Origin: Atopsyche davidsoni
Lineage: Eukaryota; Arthropoda; Insecta; Trichoptera; Hydrobiosidae
Direction: 5' to 3'
DNA length: 64,000 nucleotides
Assembly: GCA_022113835.1 (NCBI GenBank)
Contig: JAILWY010000021.1
Location: 1,860,001 to 1,924,000, forward strand
The translations under genes and the position numbers were made by a program. This document shows, one piece after another, positions 14,590 through 24,375 of this stretch (its first letter is position 1; the number at the start of each line of letters is the position of its first letter). The notes under the pieces are model-generated. The model was not told where the DNA came from. It saw nothing but the letters and a program-made list of their open reading frames with translations, and searched no databases.

Positions 14590-14620
14590 CTTCAGTTTTT
14601 CAGTGCTTACAGGTAATCCG
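14590..14620 (+). other. Recursive-splice-like AG|GT site
   Basis: A pyrimidine-rich stretch (CTTCAGTTTTTCAGTGCTTA) runs directly into CAG|GTAATCC, so an acceptor-like end abuts a donor-like start with no exon between (junction 14,612/14,613). In insects such zero-length sites mark recursive splicing of very long introns. If this window is intronic on the plus strand, this is the clearest candidate. It may also be chance. Confidence 0.2.
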
Positions 14621-14726
14621 ACTTTACACTAACAGCCAATGAGCGAGTTTTATTTACTACCAGATCGTAACCTTAGAGCCTTCATAAAAACTGCTTTTCC
14701 AAATTGAATAGTGGCGAGATATACAC

Positions 14727-14751
14727 GCGGTGGTTTAATGGTAGCATTAAT
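14727..14751 (+). other. tRNA 5'-half-like fragment
   Basis: TGGTTTAATGGTAGCATTAA reads like a D-arm and Pol III A box of a tRNA. No anticodon arm or B box follows, because the next bases are AT-rich. It is probably a 5' fragment of a tRNA pseudogene or SINE head. Confidence 0.25.
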
Positions 14752-15040
14752 TACTATTTGCACACCAATAAATATATTATTACGCTTATAAAACTCACGC
14801 AACAAACAATAAGAACATTTAATTAATCAAATGATCTATCAATTGGTTTTGATGATCCAGATATGAATATAAAGCCTGTCGCGACGATGGGTGTGATTTA
14901 ATATATCTAGAGTTCTGGCTTGCCTACTATTAAAAACTGCGCAAACTGGGTTCCTCATTATTTGGCAGCCAGACAGTAAATTTTATTGAAGTTATTTAAT
15001 ATTACTATGTCTATTTCTATATATACATTCTGTACCCTGA

Positions 15041-15330
15041 GCGTGTGTAAAAGATCGGTAATGTAGTAATGGAATGATTGTGGAGGAATGTTCTCTGGAA
15101 GTATTGGTATTGTTTCTGTAGCTTGCTGCAGAAAGAGTATCAGGTCTAAAATCCAGAGATATATAATAATGCTTTTGGGCAGCAACAATACGCAGACTTT
15201 TCCTCCCAATAAAACTGCAGTGTAGAAAGACCCGGGGATCCACTACACTATTTTCTTCTAAGAAAACCTTGAACACTGCCTCAGCATGAATATATTATGC
15301 TCAGTGAAATGGTTGCCATGATAAAGAAGG
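15041..15330 (+). repeat. Dispersed repeat family R1, long copy
   Basis: This shares with the 62.8-kb copy the blocks TTGCTGCAGAAAGAGTATC, CAATACGCAGACTTTTC and AAAACTGCAGTGT, and with the 40.0-kb copy AAAGATCGGTAATG. It ends with a degraded GTGAAATGGTTGCCATG. Blocks stay in the same order in all copies, so this is one dispersed family of at least 290 bp. Minus-strand open frames of 83 and 94 codons cross it but are not conserved between copies. The class is undetermined. Confidence 0.65.
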
Positions 15331-15339
15331 TATCTATTA

Positions 15340-15990
15340 TCATTAAAAAAATAAATAAAATGCCTTAATTGGAAAATTCACCGTTTAAAAGAACGACCAA
15401 ATATCACGTTAAAATAAAATGCAGAAAATTTAATACATTCGTGAAACAACTCAGGTTTTTATTAATATGTAGTTACACATGTATAATAAATCAACCACTT
15501 GAAAAAACACGCCGTTTATTTTTTTAATCTGCGCAGAGACGTGGTACAAATTAATTTGCACGCCAAACACGAAAACTTAACCCCCCCTTGGCTCCGGTGC
15601 CCCCCCCCCCCTTCCCCCCATTTTTACGCGAGTAATTTTTGCGTGTGGCAATAATTAATTCTCGGTTTTTCGCGTATATCAACCCCGGGGGCGGCAGGTA
15701 GCGGCGCGGCGAGCCCCCGCCGGTCTGGGGCTATCTGCGGACGACTCGCCCCAGCGACCGCCGATAAATTAGTCTCACTTACCGGCTCCTCTTTTTAATC
15801 CCCCCCCTCTCTCCCCGCCGATGAAACGTTTGTTTCCCGGCGCCGTGCATGCTTTGTTGCCGAGCATGTTGAATTTTTATTTTGCAAAACACCTGCGAGT
15901 CAGCGACGGGGAAATTCACACACTAATAAATGACTGTTAGTTTTCAACGCTTGGCAGACAGTTGCATTGATTAAAAATACAAATTCACAC
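15340..15990. other. C-tract plus large CpG-rich island
   Basis: Poly-C tracts at 15,581-15,618 precede a GC-rich island (about 15,660-15,960). The island has many CpGs and CAGGTAG at about 15,696. An AT-rich TTGAATTTTTATTTTGCAA stretch is embedded before a CACCTG near 15,889. The mix of CpG-rich and AT-rich short motifs resembles conserved non-coding regulatory DNA of developmental genes. No exon signals are convincing, though CACTTACCGG at about 15,777 is donor-like on minus. Confidence 0.35.
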
Positions 15991-16021
15991 AAACTAAAAA
16001 AAAAATTTTTTTTTTATTCTA

Positions 16022-16536
16022 CAGGGTGTCTAAAGAGAGAATCTGGTATTTGTTCAGTAAAACAAAAACTACTAGTAATCAAGTATTTTTTTTATTGTTG
16101 ATTATAAGAATACAAAATTATTTCGAAAAGATGATGTTATCCAAGTGGTGACCGTTACGCTGTTGGCACTCTTCTAATCTGGAACATAGATTGCTGATAA
16201 CACGCTGACACATAGCCCTCGATTCCGTTAGGTTCGTCGGATTATTCTCATAAAATCTACTTTTAAGGTATTCCCATGCGAAATGGTCAAGAGGGCTAAG
16301 GTCGATGCTTCTGGGAGGCCAATTGATGTTACCTCTACGTAAAATGACCTTATTAAGGAATAATTCGTTAACAGCTTCAATTGATTGATTGGATGTATGA
16401 CAAGCCCCGTCTTGTTGGAACCACGTTCTTGAGTTGAAACCTTGAAACTCCTGCAAATCAGGGCCCAAAAATTTTCGCAGCATATCGCAATAACGGTCAC
16501 CAAAACAAATACCGGATACTCTTTTTGGACACCCTA
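16022..16536 (-). mobile_element. Internally deleted Tc1/mariner element with both ends
   Basis: About 27-bp inverted ends are visible. The left reads CAGGGTGTCTAAAGAGAG and the right, reversed, TAGGGTGTCCAAAAAGAG; both continue to GGTATTTGTT. Both ends are flanked by TA (16,020-16,021 and 16,537-16,538), the target duplication of IS630/Tc1/mariner elements. At 515 bp it is far shorter than an autonomous copy and keeps only the 3' third of the transposase gene. The 5' part of the gene is deleted between the right end and about 16,504. Confidence 0.9.
16118..16504 (-). pseudogene. Transposase C-terminal fragment (DD~40D Tc1/mariner type)
   Basis: The minus-strand frame encodes the last third of a DDE transposase. 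It runs from a GDRYCDMLR-like start through WFQQDGACHTS, which carries the second catalytic Asp, to RRGNINWPPRSIDLSPLDHF, which carries the third acidic residue as Asp about 41 positions later. That spacing and the WPPRS.DL.PLD motif belong to the insect lineage often annotated as Tc3-like transposase, usually described as DD41D. The first catalytic Asp and the DNA-binding domain are missing, so it cannot be active. The frame is otherwise intact to its stop (about 121 codons from the first Met), which suggests a fairly young deletion derivative. Confidence 0.9.
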
Positions 16537-16539
16537 TAC

Positions 16540-17839
16540 AATGCTACATTTATTGTATAAAGAAGAAATGCAATAAATATTTCAGCTATATAAATATATG
16601 ATTTCGGGCTAGTTAACTATCGAGAAGACAAACTTAGTAAATTCTACTACTTGGCACAAAGTTGAAAAAGATAATATGTGTGTTTGGTAATTTTATCCTG
16701 CAAAGGATTTATAAGGTATAATCAATTTAAAAAATACATATAATGCTGGTGTAATCAGTAAGAATTTTTTTAATTAATGACATAGATCTATTAACTTTGC
16801 GTACGTTCTACAATTTTAATCCATTTCCTTGTATAAGCCGAATTCAAGATTTTTTTATTAAAAGCTCTTCTTTTAAATGGTGAGTCTACAGTGAACAAAT
16901 TATCTAAGTCACCGAACCATGATGACTAGGAAGTATAAATTAAAATCCAACCATAAGATAGCATTTAAATTTTTAACTAAAAAATAGCGCGATAACTAAG
17001 CAGTGTCGACTAATTTTTGCTGATTTATTGATTTTAAGCATTTCAAACAATTATTGTGCTGTTTATGGTAACACTTATAAAAATAATTTATTTATAATTT
17101 ATTACAACGCAGCTAAGCAAAAATGTTTATATTTTTATTTCCCACTACAACTCTTCGCCTGAAAACTGAAAATGAAGAGAGGGCGCAATGAAAAGCGTTG
17201 CCTTGTTTATCGTCTCCTGCAGGACGATGCAACTGGTACTCCATATGCGAGTGCGGCAATAAAGAGGACAGGATATTTTCACTTTCCGCCAGGACCGGGG
17301 CCTTTGTCCCACCGGCGATTTACCGGCAACTTCCCGTCCTTATCTGAGAGTATTAAAACACTGAGCGCACTCTTTAACATCCATAAATATAATAAGGGAG
17401 AGAATAAATTCACTCTGCGTTGGAACGTTCGTGTTAACACAATAGAGAGTGTAAGATTTTTTTTATAGTTGTTTGAATATTTAAAATAATTGCTCAAAGC
17501 CAAATTTATTAATCGTAGAACTTTACATAAAAACTGCAATATTTCATTGTTGTATTTATACTTTTAAAAACGTAATTAACATATATTTCTGACGCTGAAA
17601 AATAAAAAAAGGCTTATATGCTTTGAAATGAATTCTATTGTTTTCATTTTATAGATTTTTTTATAATATAAGCAATAAAAATTTATCTGAACTGTATACA
17701 CCCATAATAAAAAAACATTTGTATAAACTTTTTTCGTATAAAAATCATTTGAGAATTAAAAAAGCTGTATTTAACTTAAAGCTAAATCTACCAGAAGTTA
17801 TAAATATTATTTTGTTTGGATAAATGAAATTTAATATGT
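16540..17839. other. AT-rich DNA with one GC island
   Basis: A GC-richer island lies at about 17,150-17,420. Two overlapping open frames cross it (plus 17,172-17,468 and minus 17,279-17,539). It contains a GGACCGGGGCCTTTGTCCC near-palindrome. No splice signal or protein motif is convincing. The rest is AT-rich and unassigned. Confidence 0.45.
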
Positions 17840-17843
17840 TAAA

Positions 17844-17995
17844 CACTTGAGTGGTTTTTCCACATGATAATTTTTATTTGTCAATTCAAGTTGGTATTAT
17901 CAATGTGAAAGGTTGGTAAACCGGTCACCAATAAAAATTAACATGTGGAAAAATCACTCAAATATTATATTTAAAGTATTAAAATGGAATTTCAC
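17844..17995. repeat. Fold-back repeat FB, copy 1
   Basis: The arms are CACTTGAGTGGTTTTTCC on the left and its complement ending GGAAAAATCACTCAA on the right. Inside them are TGATAATTTTTATTTG and CACCAATAAAAATTAACATG. The right half contains GGTTGG.AAACCGGTCACC. A 3' neighbour TATTAAAATGGAATTTCAC is shared with the copies at 26.8 and 33.2 kb, so it belongs to the unit. The centre is more diverged than in the other two copies. Confidence 0.75.
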
Positions 17996-18059
17996 AAATA
18001 TTGATTACTTATATTGAATTTGTTTTCAAGTACTCTAATAAAGATTGTTTCTATGTATC

Positions 18060-18150
18060 ACGGGTGCTTCGTCGCATCCTTTGATTTTAGTCACAAAGTT
18101 TCGGTCTCGGTACTGAATTCATCTTCAGAGAAAGATATATTTTAAATACT
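18060..18150 (-). repeat. Penelope-like end motif
   Basis: Read on the minus strand, CTGAAGATGAATTCAG is followed by CCGAGACCGAAACTTTGTG. The order CTGANGA, then GAAAC within about 30 bases is the pattern seen at Penelope-like element ends and in hammerhead-type ribozymes. A stem II is not evident, so activity is not claimed. It directly precedes the inverted-repeat structure at 18.19-18.74 kb. Confidence 0.35.
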
Positions 18151-18188
18151 CAATCAACGGAACACCCAAGATACAAACGGTCGTATGA

Positions 18189-18741
18189 ACGGAAGCCAAA
18201 ACCTGCGAGCAAAAAAGTACAAAAATTATCAGTCTCGCGCAGGGTATAAGCACCGCGAGTGGTCATTACTTATCCGCTACTGGATGAAAGACTCTTGTCA
18301 TAACAGCAATTATTGGTCTCTTTGCGAGCCGTCATAAATAACCCGGGGCTCCAGCGCTCGGGAGGCGCTCTATTAGTAGCCGGGCAGTTTGTTCCCGGTC
18401 GCTTGTTTCGCGGGGCCGCCGCGGCGAATGATTGATTTAGTATTGTCAGTAACAAAGCATCGCTTTATTGCCCGGCCGGTGGCAGTAAAAATACTGACGG
18501 CTAGGTAACTCCAATTCAGGCCGCAGTAAATCAATTGCGATAGTTCGCCAGCGACCGTCCGCCCCGCCGCTTGTTTATTCGACACTGTCAGTCAAATAAA
18601 AAAAAAAAAAAAAACATTTCAAGATTCTTTACAATAGTTCTTAGGGCTATGGATACTAGACTTTCATCCAGTAGCGGATAAAGCAATGACTACTTGCTGT
18701 GCTTATACTTTGTACTATTTTACTTGCAAGTTTTAGCTTCC
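18189..18741. repeat. Inverted repeat with ~85-105 bp arms around a GC island
   Basis: The left arm (18,189-18,293) ends TATCCGCTACTGGATGAAAG; the right arm (18,659-18,741) begins with its near-perfect complement. GTACAAA, TATAAGCAC and GGAAGC blocks match in order, and about 25 bp is missing from the right arm. The about 365 bp between the arms is unique and GC-rich (CpG-dense, plus short AT motifs such as CAATTGCGATAG), and ends in poly-A at 18,597-18,614. It may be two inverted copies of one transposon end flanking a regulatory island, or one large fold-back element that captured it. Confidence 0.65.
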
Positions 18742-18779
18742 GAATACAGTATGTAGCTATCACTCAAGTTGTGGCTCCT

Positions 18780-21380
18780 ATCTATAAGCGCCGACTGTAA
18801 ATTTATCCAAGTGAAAAGCGTTGAATACTGATGCTTTTTTTGTCAAGTCGCAAAAAAATAATAAAGCGTTTTTCGCTTTGAGCAGTGTTTTTTTTTTTTT
18901 TTTTACCTCGATCTGACGATGAGATGTGACCGCAAAAGATTTTTTTTAAATTTGCGTGATTGAAGCAAACAAGTGCACAAAAATAATAATCATTCAAAAA
19001 TAAGGTATTGCTGATGATGGGTTCTTGGTTAATATCAAGTAAAAATTAGAACGTTTAATTGACCAAATAATATTTTGATCTTTCATTTAAAGCTGTTGAT
19101 TGTACGAAGGATGCACACAAACGAATTTTATATAAAAGCTGCAAAATCTATGCATTTATATCATCATTATATAAAAGTTATAGGTTGAAAAAAAAATATT
19201 TTTTTTTAGAAACTTCTCAATAAAATATTATATTTTTTCTTAAATTGTCCAGTTACAAATTAATTTATAATATAAAAGTAATGGTAACTCAAAGAATGTC
19301 AGTCAAACATCTTGATATATTTTTAAAAAATACCACAAATGCAACTTCAAATGGTATTTTTTAAATTCAAATTTTATCTCCGCATTAAATAAAAATATAA
19401 AAAAAAAACAAACAAACACTCCTGTCAGCGGCGTTGTCTTCTCCAACAAAAACATAAAAATAATAAGCTCGCCCATTAAAACACCTATTCCCAAACCGCC
19501 GTAAATTAACGTTTAAGAGAGTCCAATAAAAGCGTGGGGGGAGTGACCGCCGTGTTTCGTGGACTTTAAGATTTCAATTATCACAAAACAATTTTCCCGA
19601 GCTTTCGGCTACCTCGATCGCATAAATTATTACCGGGAAAAACAAAAGGTCCTACTTGTTTATTTCTAGTGCGGAGAACGCGTGTACACTGGCTCCGGTC
19701 CAAATTATACCATAGTTCATATTAATTGCTCCACGTCAGGTGGGCGAGTCTTTAGTATCATCGATCGGCCGGCGCAATAATCCGCCGCTGAGAAAGTGTA
19801 TTTCGATCGGTCTGTGAGCTCGGCGAGCGAGGAATATTGCCAGGCTATTAGTGAGATATGAACTGTCTGCTTGAGCTTTGAAATGTGCGTTAATATTTGA
19901 GTATCACTTCTGTATTTGTACTCCATTTGCAGAAAGACCCTAATAACATACTTCCACGTACAAATAAATAAGCTTTGTAAGGCGTTTGCATGTATTTATA
20001 AATAAGTAAATCCAATAGTTTAAAACGATTTCTGGTACATGCTTTCGTATTCGTGATATTTTACTCATGATATGAGGCTCATGTATATCTTTAATATCAA
20101 GGTACTATTTACACATAAACTACCTGTCTGACTAGTGATACCCTACAAATAAACTGGTAATAACAAAACTACACTTGAGAACCACGCTTGAGAATATTTT
20201 TAATTATTATATAAATTAATTTAATTTAATCAATCAACTACAATTTTTTTAGTTATATTTTTTAGCCAATTGTTTGTTTTATATTTAATTATATTAATAA
20301 ACAACTTATTTCAGATGATTAAATATAGGTACTATGCACATGCATCTGAAAGTGTATGCATGCAACACATATTATTACATCCAAGGGAAATCAAAGTAAA
20401 ATCTGCTAACAATGTTTATAGTTCCTTAAAACATAAGTCATAGTTTTCAGTTTAAATAAATATTTATTCGCAAAATGATATATAAAAAATTAAGTAATAT
20501 TTTGAAAGTTATTATATCTTAATTTTTTATTTAATTTTCAATGTGATTGCTTACTTCTAAAAGTCTCATTTAATTCATTTGTAATGAGTTCCAACTATTC
20601 GGGAACCTTAGGGAGCAATCAGCAGTCAAACTCTTTGGTTCCTTTGATTTCGATCTGCATTCATTAGCCATTCAACCGACGATCAATCAATCATCAATGA
20701 AGTATTAGCATGTCTCTACCTACGCTTAAATAACATTCCGATATATTTTACTACTCATACTGTTCAAGATTTATTATGGCTAAGTATCAAAGGTATTTTC
20801 CTTGGCAATGAGAATGAATAATAATCTAGATACAAATTATAATATATGAACAAAAAAACAGATATCAAACGAATTCCTGTACACAGAATTATTTGTAGTA
20901 ATAACGTTAGTGAAAGACAAGGCGATCCTCGGCCGGAGACTTAAACGTTTGCAGACGACGAGGAAGGCCACTTTTTGGAAGACGCTCAAAGGTATCGCAT
21001 GACTCCTGACAGGCCAGAAGAATGGCCGCCTGGCCTGGCCAGCGACGGGCTGCGAGGAAAACAAATGGGAGCAGCCACCTTATGATGGAGTGTCTCGCCT
21101 CCCCGTGTTGCAATATTTATGTTTTGAGCTAACCGAGCCGAGACCGACCGAGCTTAAAGGTAGCTGGCTTCGTTTTATTTCCGTATCTACCTACGAATGG
21201 ACAATGCGGTGCACATACGCAATGAGTCTTTTTTGTAAGCATCTACTTTGTTAAATATAAATTGGAATGTGGTTAAAATTTTGAGATTTATTCAATATAC
21301 ATTTAGTGAAAAGAATTTAGCGATTCTTTTTAACATTTTTCACTTCAAGATATTTAACTGACAGGGTGTCAAACCAAAAA
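18780..21380. other. AT-rich DNA with two regulatory-looking islands
   Basis: A GC/CpG-enriched island at about 19,490-19,870 mixes GC-rich words (GATCGGCCGGCGCAATAA) with ATAAATTATTACCGGG and CGATCGCATAAATTA, resembling conserved non-coding DNA. A second island lies at 20,900-21,180. Poly-A/T tracts (18,885-18,904) and AT-rich filler make up the rest. No gene or splice signal is convincing. Confidence 0.4.
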
Positions 21381-22245
21381 ATAACTTTGTGTTTGAAATC
21401 GTTTCACTAGTATATATTCTTCATTTAATCGCTGTGTCGTTCCTTCTGGTTAAGAAAAAGAGTTTAAATCACAAATATTTTTTCAAAGAGCTCGTTAATT
21501 TTAATAAAGTTTTTCAGAAAAAAAAAATTTGCTGCTAATACACTGCTTGTATGACTTTCAAATTTTAATGAGTAAAATAATGCAAACCATGGTGCAAGAT
21601 TGATCACGATTAAAATACCAATTAAATCAGCTTGCCTTTATAGTACTGTTTTTATTATATTGAGGGTATAAAAATCTCTCATTTTCCAAGCTTTAAAATT
21701 AAATAGGTTTTTTAAAAATATATATTAACCACTATGATTTCAAACATCTCATAAACCCAACTAAAACTTTTTTTTTAAATTATCATCACAAACGGGTTAA
21801 AACAGTTACAGTTGTAATGGCAATATTTTTTTTACATTTTAAGAATTTAAATAGATTTTTTTTCTAAACTTTACAATGCATTTTCCACTAGTAAATATTT
21901 ACCCCTGCGTTTTCTAACACCTCGCATTCCCGGCGGGCGTCGATGCGGCCCGATTGATTCCCCGGCGCCGCGCGTCTCTCGCCACCTGCACGCGTCGCCG
22001 GCGCCGTAAATCAAACCGCAGCGCAGAACAATGGCGACTCAAATTAATTATAATCACTTTAAAACGCTTCCGAGCCGACAGGCAAGAGGAGAAAAAGACC
22101 GGCCGAGCCGCCGCGAGGAATGGCGGCCGTCCCGGCGAGAAGGCTCATCGGCATTTCAGCTCTGAATCGACGACGTTAATCCAGGTGCAAAATCTACAAA
22201 ACTCATTTTATTATGCTAGATTTATTTTCGCATTTTTTTGAAACT
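21381..22245 (+). repeat. Direct repeat A...B, first copy
   Basis: Module A (21,381-21,572) contains TTCTTCATTTAATCGCT, GTTCCTTCTGGTTAAGA and CACTGCTTGTATGACTTTC. Module B (22,193-22,245) contains ACAAAACTCATTTTATTATG and TTTTCGCATTTTTTTGAAA. Both recur in the same order at 22,287-22,447 and 22,671-22,725. In this copy A and B are 620 bp apart and enclose the CpG island at 21.90-22.19 kb. The class of the repeat is unknown. Confidence 0.6.
21900..22190 (+). other. CpG-rich island
   Basis: This is strongly GC- and CpG-rich sequence. Embedded in it is a stretch ACTCAAATTAATTATAATCA that joins TAATTA and TAATC homeodomain-type cores, with CACCTG at about 21,984. A 95-codon open frame (from 21,954) crosses it but is Arg-rich and compositional. 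An enhancer or other conserved non-coding element is more likely than an exon. Confidence 0.35.
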
Positions 22246-22447
22246 ACTTGTACTTGTTTATTTATTATGTACGTACACAAAATTTCAACATATTTGTATT
22301 TAAAATTGTTTCAATAAAATATATTCTTCATTTAATCGCTTTGTAGTTCCTTTTGGTTAACAAAAAAGGTTTAAATCTCAAATACCTTGTTTATTCAATA
22401 TTCATAAGAATCAGAATACACTGATTGTATGGCTTCCAAAATTTATT

Positions 22448-22670
22448 TGTCCCAAAATTAACGCAAGATTTGAATTTGTCGCCATTTTTGCAATAAAGTT
22501 TTGGGAACACCGGCTGACAGTTTAGGGTTATTAAAAATGGAGCGTTACACGATAGAAAAACGCGTCTTCATTATTGAACAATATTTCAAAAATAATTAAA
22601 GCTTGGCAGTCTTTTAAAACTTTACTGCAAAAATGGCGACAAATTCAAATCTTGCGTTAATTTTGGCACA
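22448..22670 (+). mobile_element. Mariner-derived MITE with 55-bp inverted ends
   Basis: The left end TGTCCCAAAATTAACGCAAG (22,448-22,502) and the right end (22,616-22,670), reversed, TGTGCCAAAATTAACGCAAG match over about 55 bp, including AATTTGTCGCCATTTTTGCA. The 113-bp interior keeps the start of a transposase gene. The left end is preceded by TA after two extra bases; the right target site is blurred. It is a deletion derivative of a mariner-type element with long inverted ends, unlike the 16.0-kb element, whose ends differ. Confidence 0.9.
22537..22599 (+). pseudogene. Transposase N-terminus remnant in MITE
   Basis: ATG at 22,537 opens a 20-codon frame, MERYTIEKRVFIIEQYFKNN, then TAA. 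This matches the first residues of the helix-turn-helix DNA-binding domain of insect Tc3-like/mariner transposases (ERYT.E.RVFI...Y). The rest of the gene is deleted and the frame runs into the right inverted end. Confidence 0.85.
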
Positions 22671-22725
22671 CCTTTACAAGACTCATTTTACTATACTTAA
22701 TATCTTTTCGCATTTTTTAGAACTG

Positions 22726-22977
22726 TTTGTTCACTCTCGAGTTTGATTTCAGGTTGAGCAATTGTAATTTTACTATTTAATTTACATTATACATGTGCAT
22801 CTTATTCAACAGGTTTAATTGTATCTGAAAATAATATGTTCAAAAACCGATTGATTTGATAATATATCAAAGCATCATTCTTTTTATTTGATATTGTGAC
22901 ATAAATGAATCGTACAACAAATGTGATGGAATAACTTTTTGTATTATAAAATTTAAAAAAAATCATAGCAATCCGAG
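22726..22977. other. AT-rich spacer
   Basis: AT-rich DNA between the repeat copy and the candidate mini-gene. I see no TATA-plus-initiator arrangement strong enough to call a promoter. Confidence 0.4.
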
Positions 22978-23370
22978 ATGGATCCCCTCAAGGTGAGTCT
23001 AAATATTTTGAAGATTCAAAAATCTTCTTTAAGTGCTGTATATAAACAAAACGGCCGTGCCTTATAATAACAGAATGATATTTCTCATTTCTCGCAGCAC
23101 TGGCGGCGTGTACCGCTTCATACGATAATGTATGGCCGAACTCCCAAACCAAAACACCCCAGACAGCCAGTGAGAGATTTATCTGCTCGGCTGAAAGAAG
23201 AACATTTCAGGATCACGAACGTGGCTTTAATTACTATACAGACAAACGGCTGCGCGGCCGGGCACTGTGGTGGACTTCAAAGTAAAGTATATTTTTCATA
23301 CGAAAAATACACGGGGAGTGTCCACATAAACAACGCATATTTTTTTGTTACCTTTGATGTTTGTTATTAA
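22978..23370 (+). CDS. Candidate two-exon small gene (unrecognised)
   Basis: ATG at 22,978 gives MDPLK, then a strong donor CTCAAG|GTGAGT. A 105-bp intron (22,993-23,097) ends in TTTCTCATTTCTCGCAG, with TTATAATAAC upstream as a possible branch site. The second exon begins at 23,098 in the same frame and stays open to TAA at 23,368-23,370, giving a 95-residue product (HWRRVPLHT... at the junction, basic and Lys/Arg-rich at first, FFVTFDVCY at the end). Intron size, both splice sites and frame agree, which is more than any other open frame here offers. No domain is recognised. The 3' part is AT-rich and may be read-through, since a weaker donor (CAAA|GTAAAG) occurs at 23,283. It could be a real small gene, one end of a larger gene, or chance. 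Confidence 0.3.
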
Positions 23371-24220
23371 CGCACAGATAATGATTTGTTTAGAGCGATT
23401 TCAAACAAAATATTTACGAGTTCGGCGATTTATAGAGTCTAGAGACGCGTGTATAACTTTGTGTTTAACTTGGCTTCCTTTATTACACCTATCGCATTTG
23501 AAGACGTTATTTTGACTGATTTTTTTGTTTGTTATTATTCAATTTTGTTTAACACAACCACTGCTGTTCAACTTAAAAAAAGTTTATGGGATGACATTTA
23601 ACAATATTCAAAACCATTACAACTATAGCCGCCTAAGTCGTGTAGACTTTGTTTTGTTATTTTTTCTAATTTCGAGGGCTGTGAATAACTGTTGGTATAA
23701 TACAAACATTTTTTTAAGATCTCCACCTTGATTTTTTTACTTTTTATCAACCACCTAACTATATACTATAACTCGAGTCACCTCTTATGTTTTCGTTGAT
23801 GAATCCAAATAATGTACATTTAATTCACATCAAAAATCATATATTTCTTATAACACAACGAATTTTCAGACTACAATATTTTGAAAACAAAACTTGAAAT
23901 ATGAAATTTGGGAAACAAAATAAGTTTTCGTTAGCAATGAGAAATACCACAATGTCATCGAGAATGCTGATTTTTTTAGGCAGCTTATATAATTTACTTT
24001 TTAGATTATCTTCTATTATCACTAACACTAATTAGACATTTTTCCATGAAAATACGTTTATAATATTTGCTATCATCGAAATGAATACCACCGTTTTGCA
24101 AAAAAAGGAAAATTTATCTAAATCTAACATATAAGATTTTATATCATGTACGTTCAATGTAAATTAAATTGTTTGACCGATCCTTGCACCAGGTCCATCA
24201 ATAACAAGTCCACTCTGCAG
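23371..24220. other. AT-rich DNA, nothing recognised
   Basis: AT-rich sequence with short chance open frames on both strands. No repeat, RNA gene or splice signal stands out until the acceptor-like CCACTCTGCAG at 24,210-24,220. Confidence 0.5.
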
Positions 24221-24375
24221 CTACCCGAGTTCCGAGCCGTCCAAATTAGACAGCAATGTGCGGAAACCCGCGGGCGATGCGTCCCGGCGCCGCGCGTCCA
24301 TTCCGCAAGGCGCCGCCAGCCAGGACGGGCCGGACTCGGGGTCCTTGAGAATAATAGCATTGCGACCCACACTTG
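24221..24375 (+). other. Exon-like segment, plus strand
   Basis: An acceptor-like CCACTCTGCAG is followed by 155 bp of GC-rich DNA and a donor CACTTG|GTATGA. Two forward frames are open throughout. One begins LPEFRAVQIRQQ. The other, shifted by one base, is rich in Ser, Pro, Asp and Ala (begins YPSSEPSKLDSNV) and looks the more protein-like. It lies on the same strand 0.85 kb after the candidate mini-gene, and the phase left by the donor at 23,283 would select this second frame. No family is recognised. Confidence 0.28.

Larger units (their letters stand above)
11640..15040. other. AT-rich non-coding block with GC islands
   Basis: A (TA)n run is at 11,654-11,674. GC islands lie at about 11,820-11,990 (two GAGGTGAG words), 12,620-13,080 and 13,740-13,910. 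The remainder is AT-rich with no recognisable gene. The minus-strand open frames at 11,751-11,990 and 13,695-13,895 follow island composition and show no motif. The island at 14.52-14.71 kb includes a recursive-splice-like site, listed separately. Confidence 0.5.
22287..22725 (+). repeat. Direct repeat A'...B', second copy
   Basis: A' (22,287-22,447) matches 21.4-21.57 kb, and B' (22,671-22,725) matches 22.19-22.245 kb. Between them sits the mariner MITE at 22,448-22,670. If the MITE is removed A' and B' become adjacent, so the repeat unit itself is probably A+B of about 220 bp, and the first copy holds a separate 620-bp insertion. Confidence 0.55.

Noticed and set aside
14958..15276. Overlapping 83- and 94-codon minus frames
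   Set aside because: They lie within repeat R1; the 40.0- and 62.8-kb copies do not keep the frames open.
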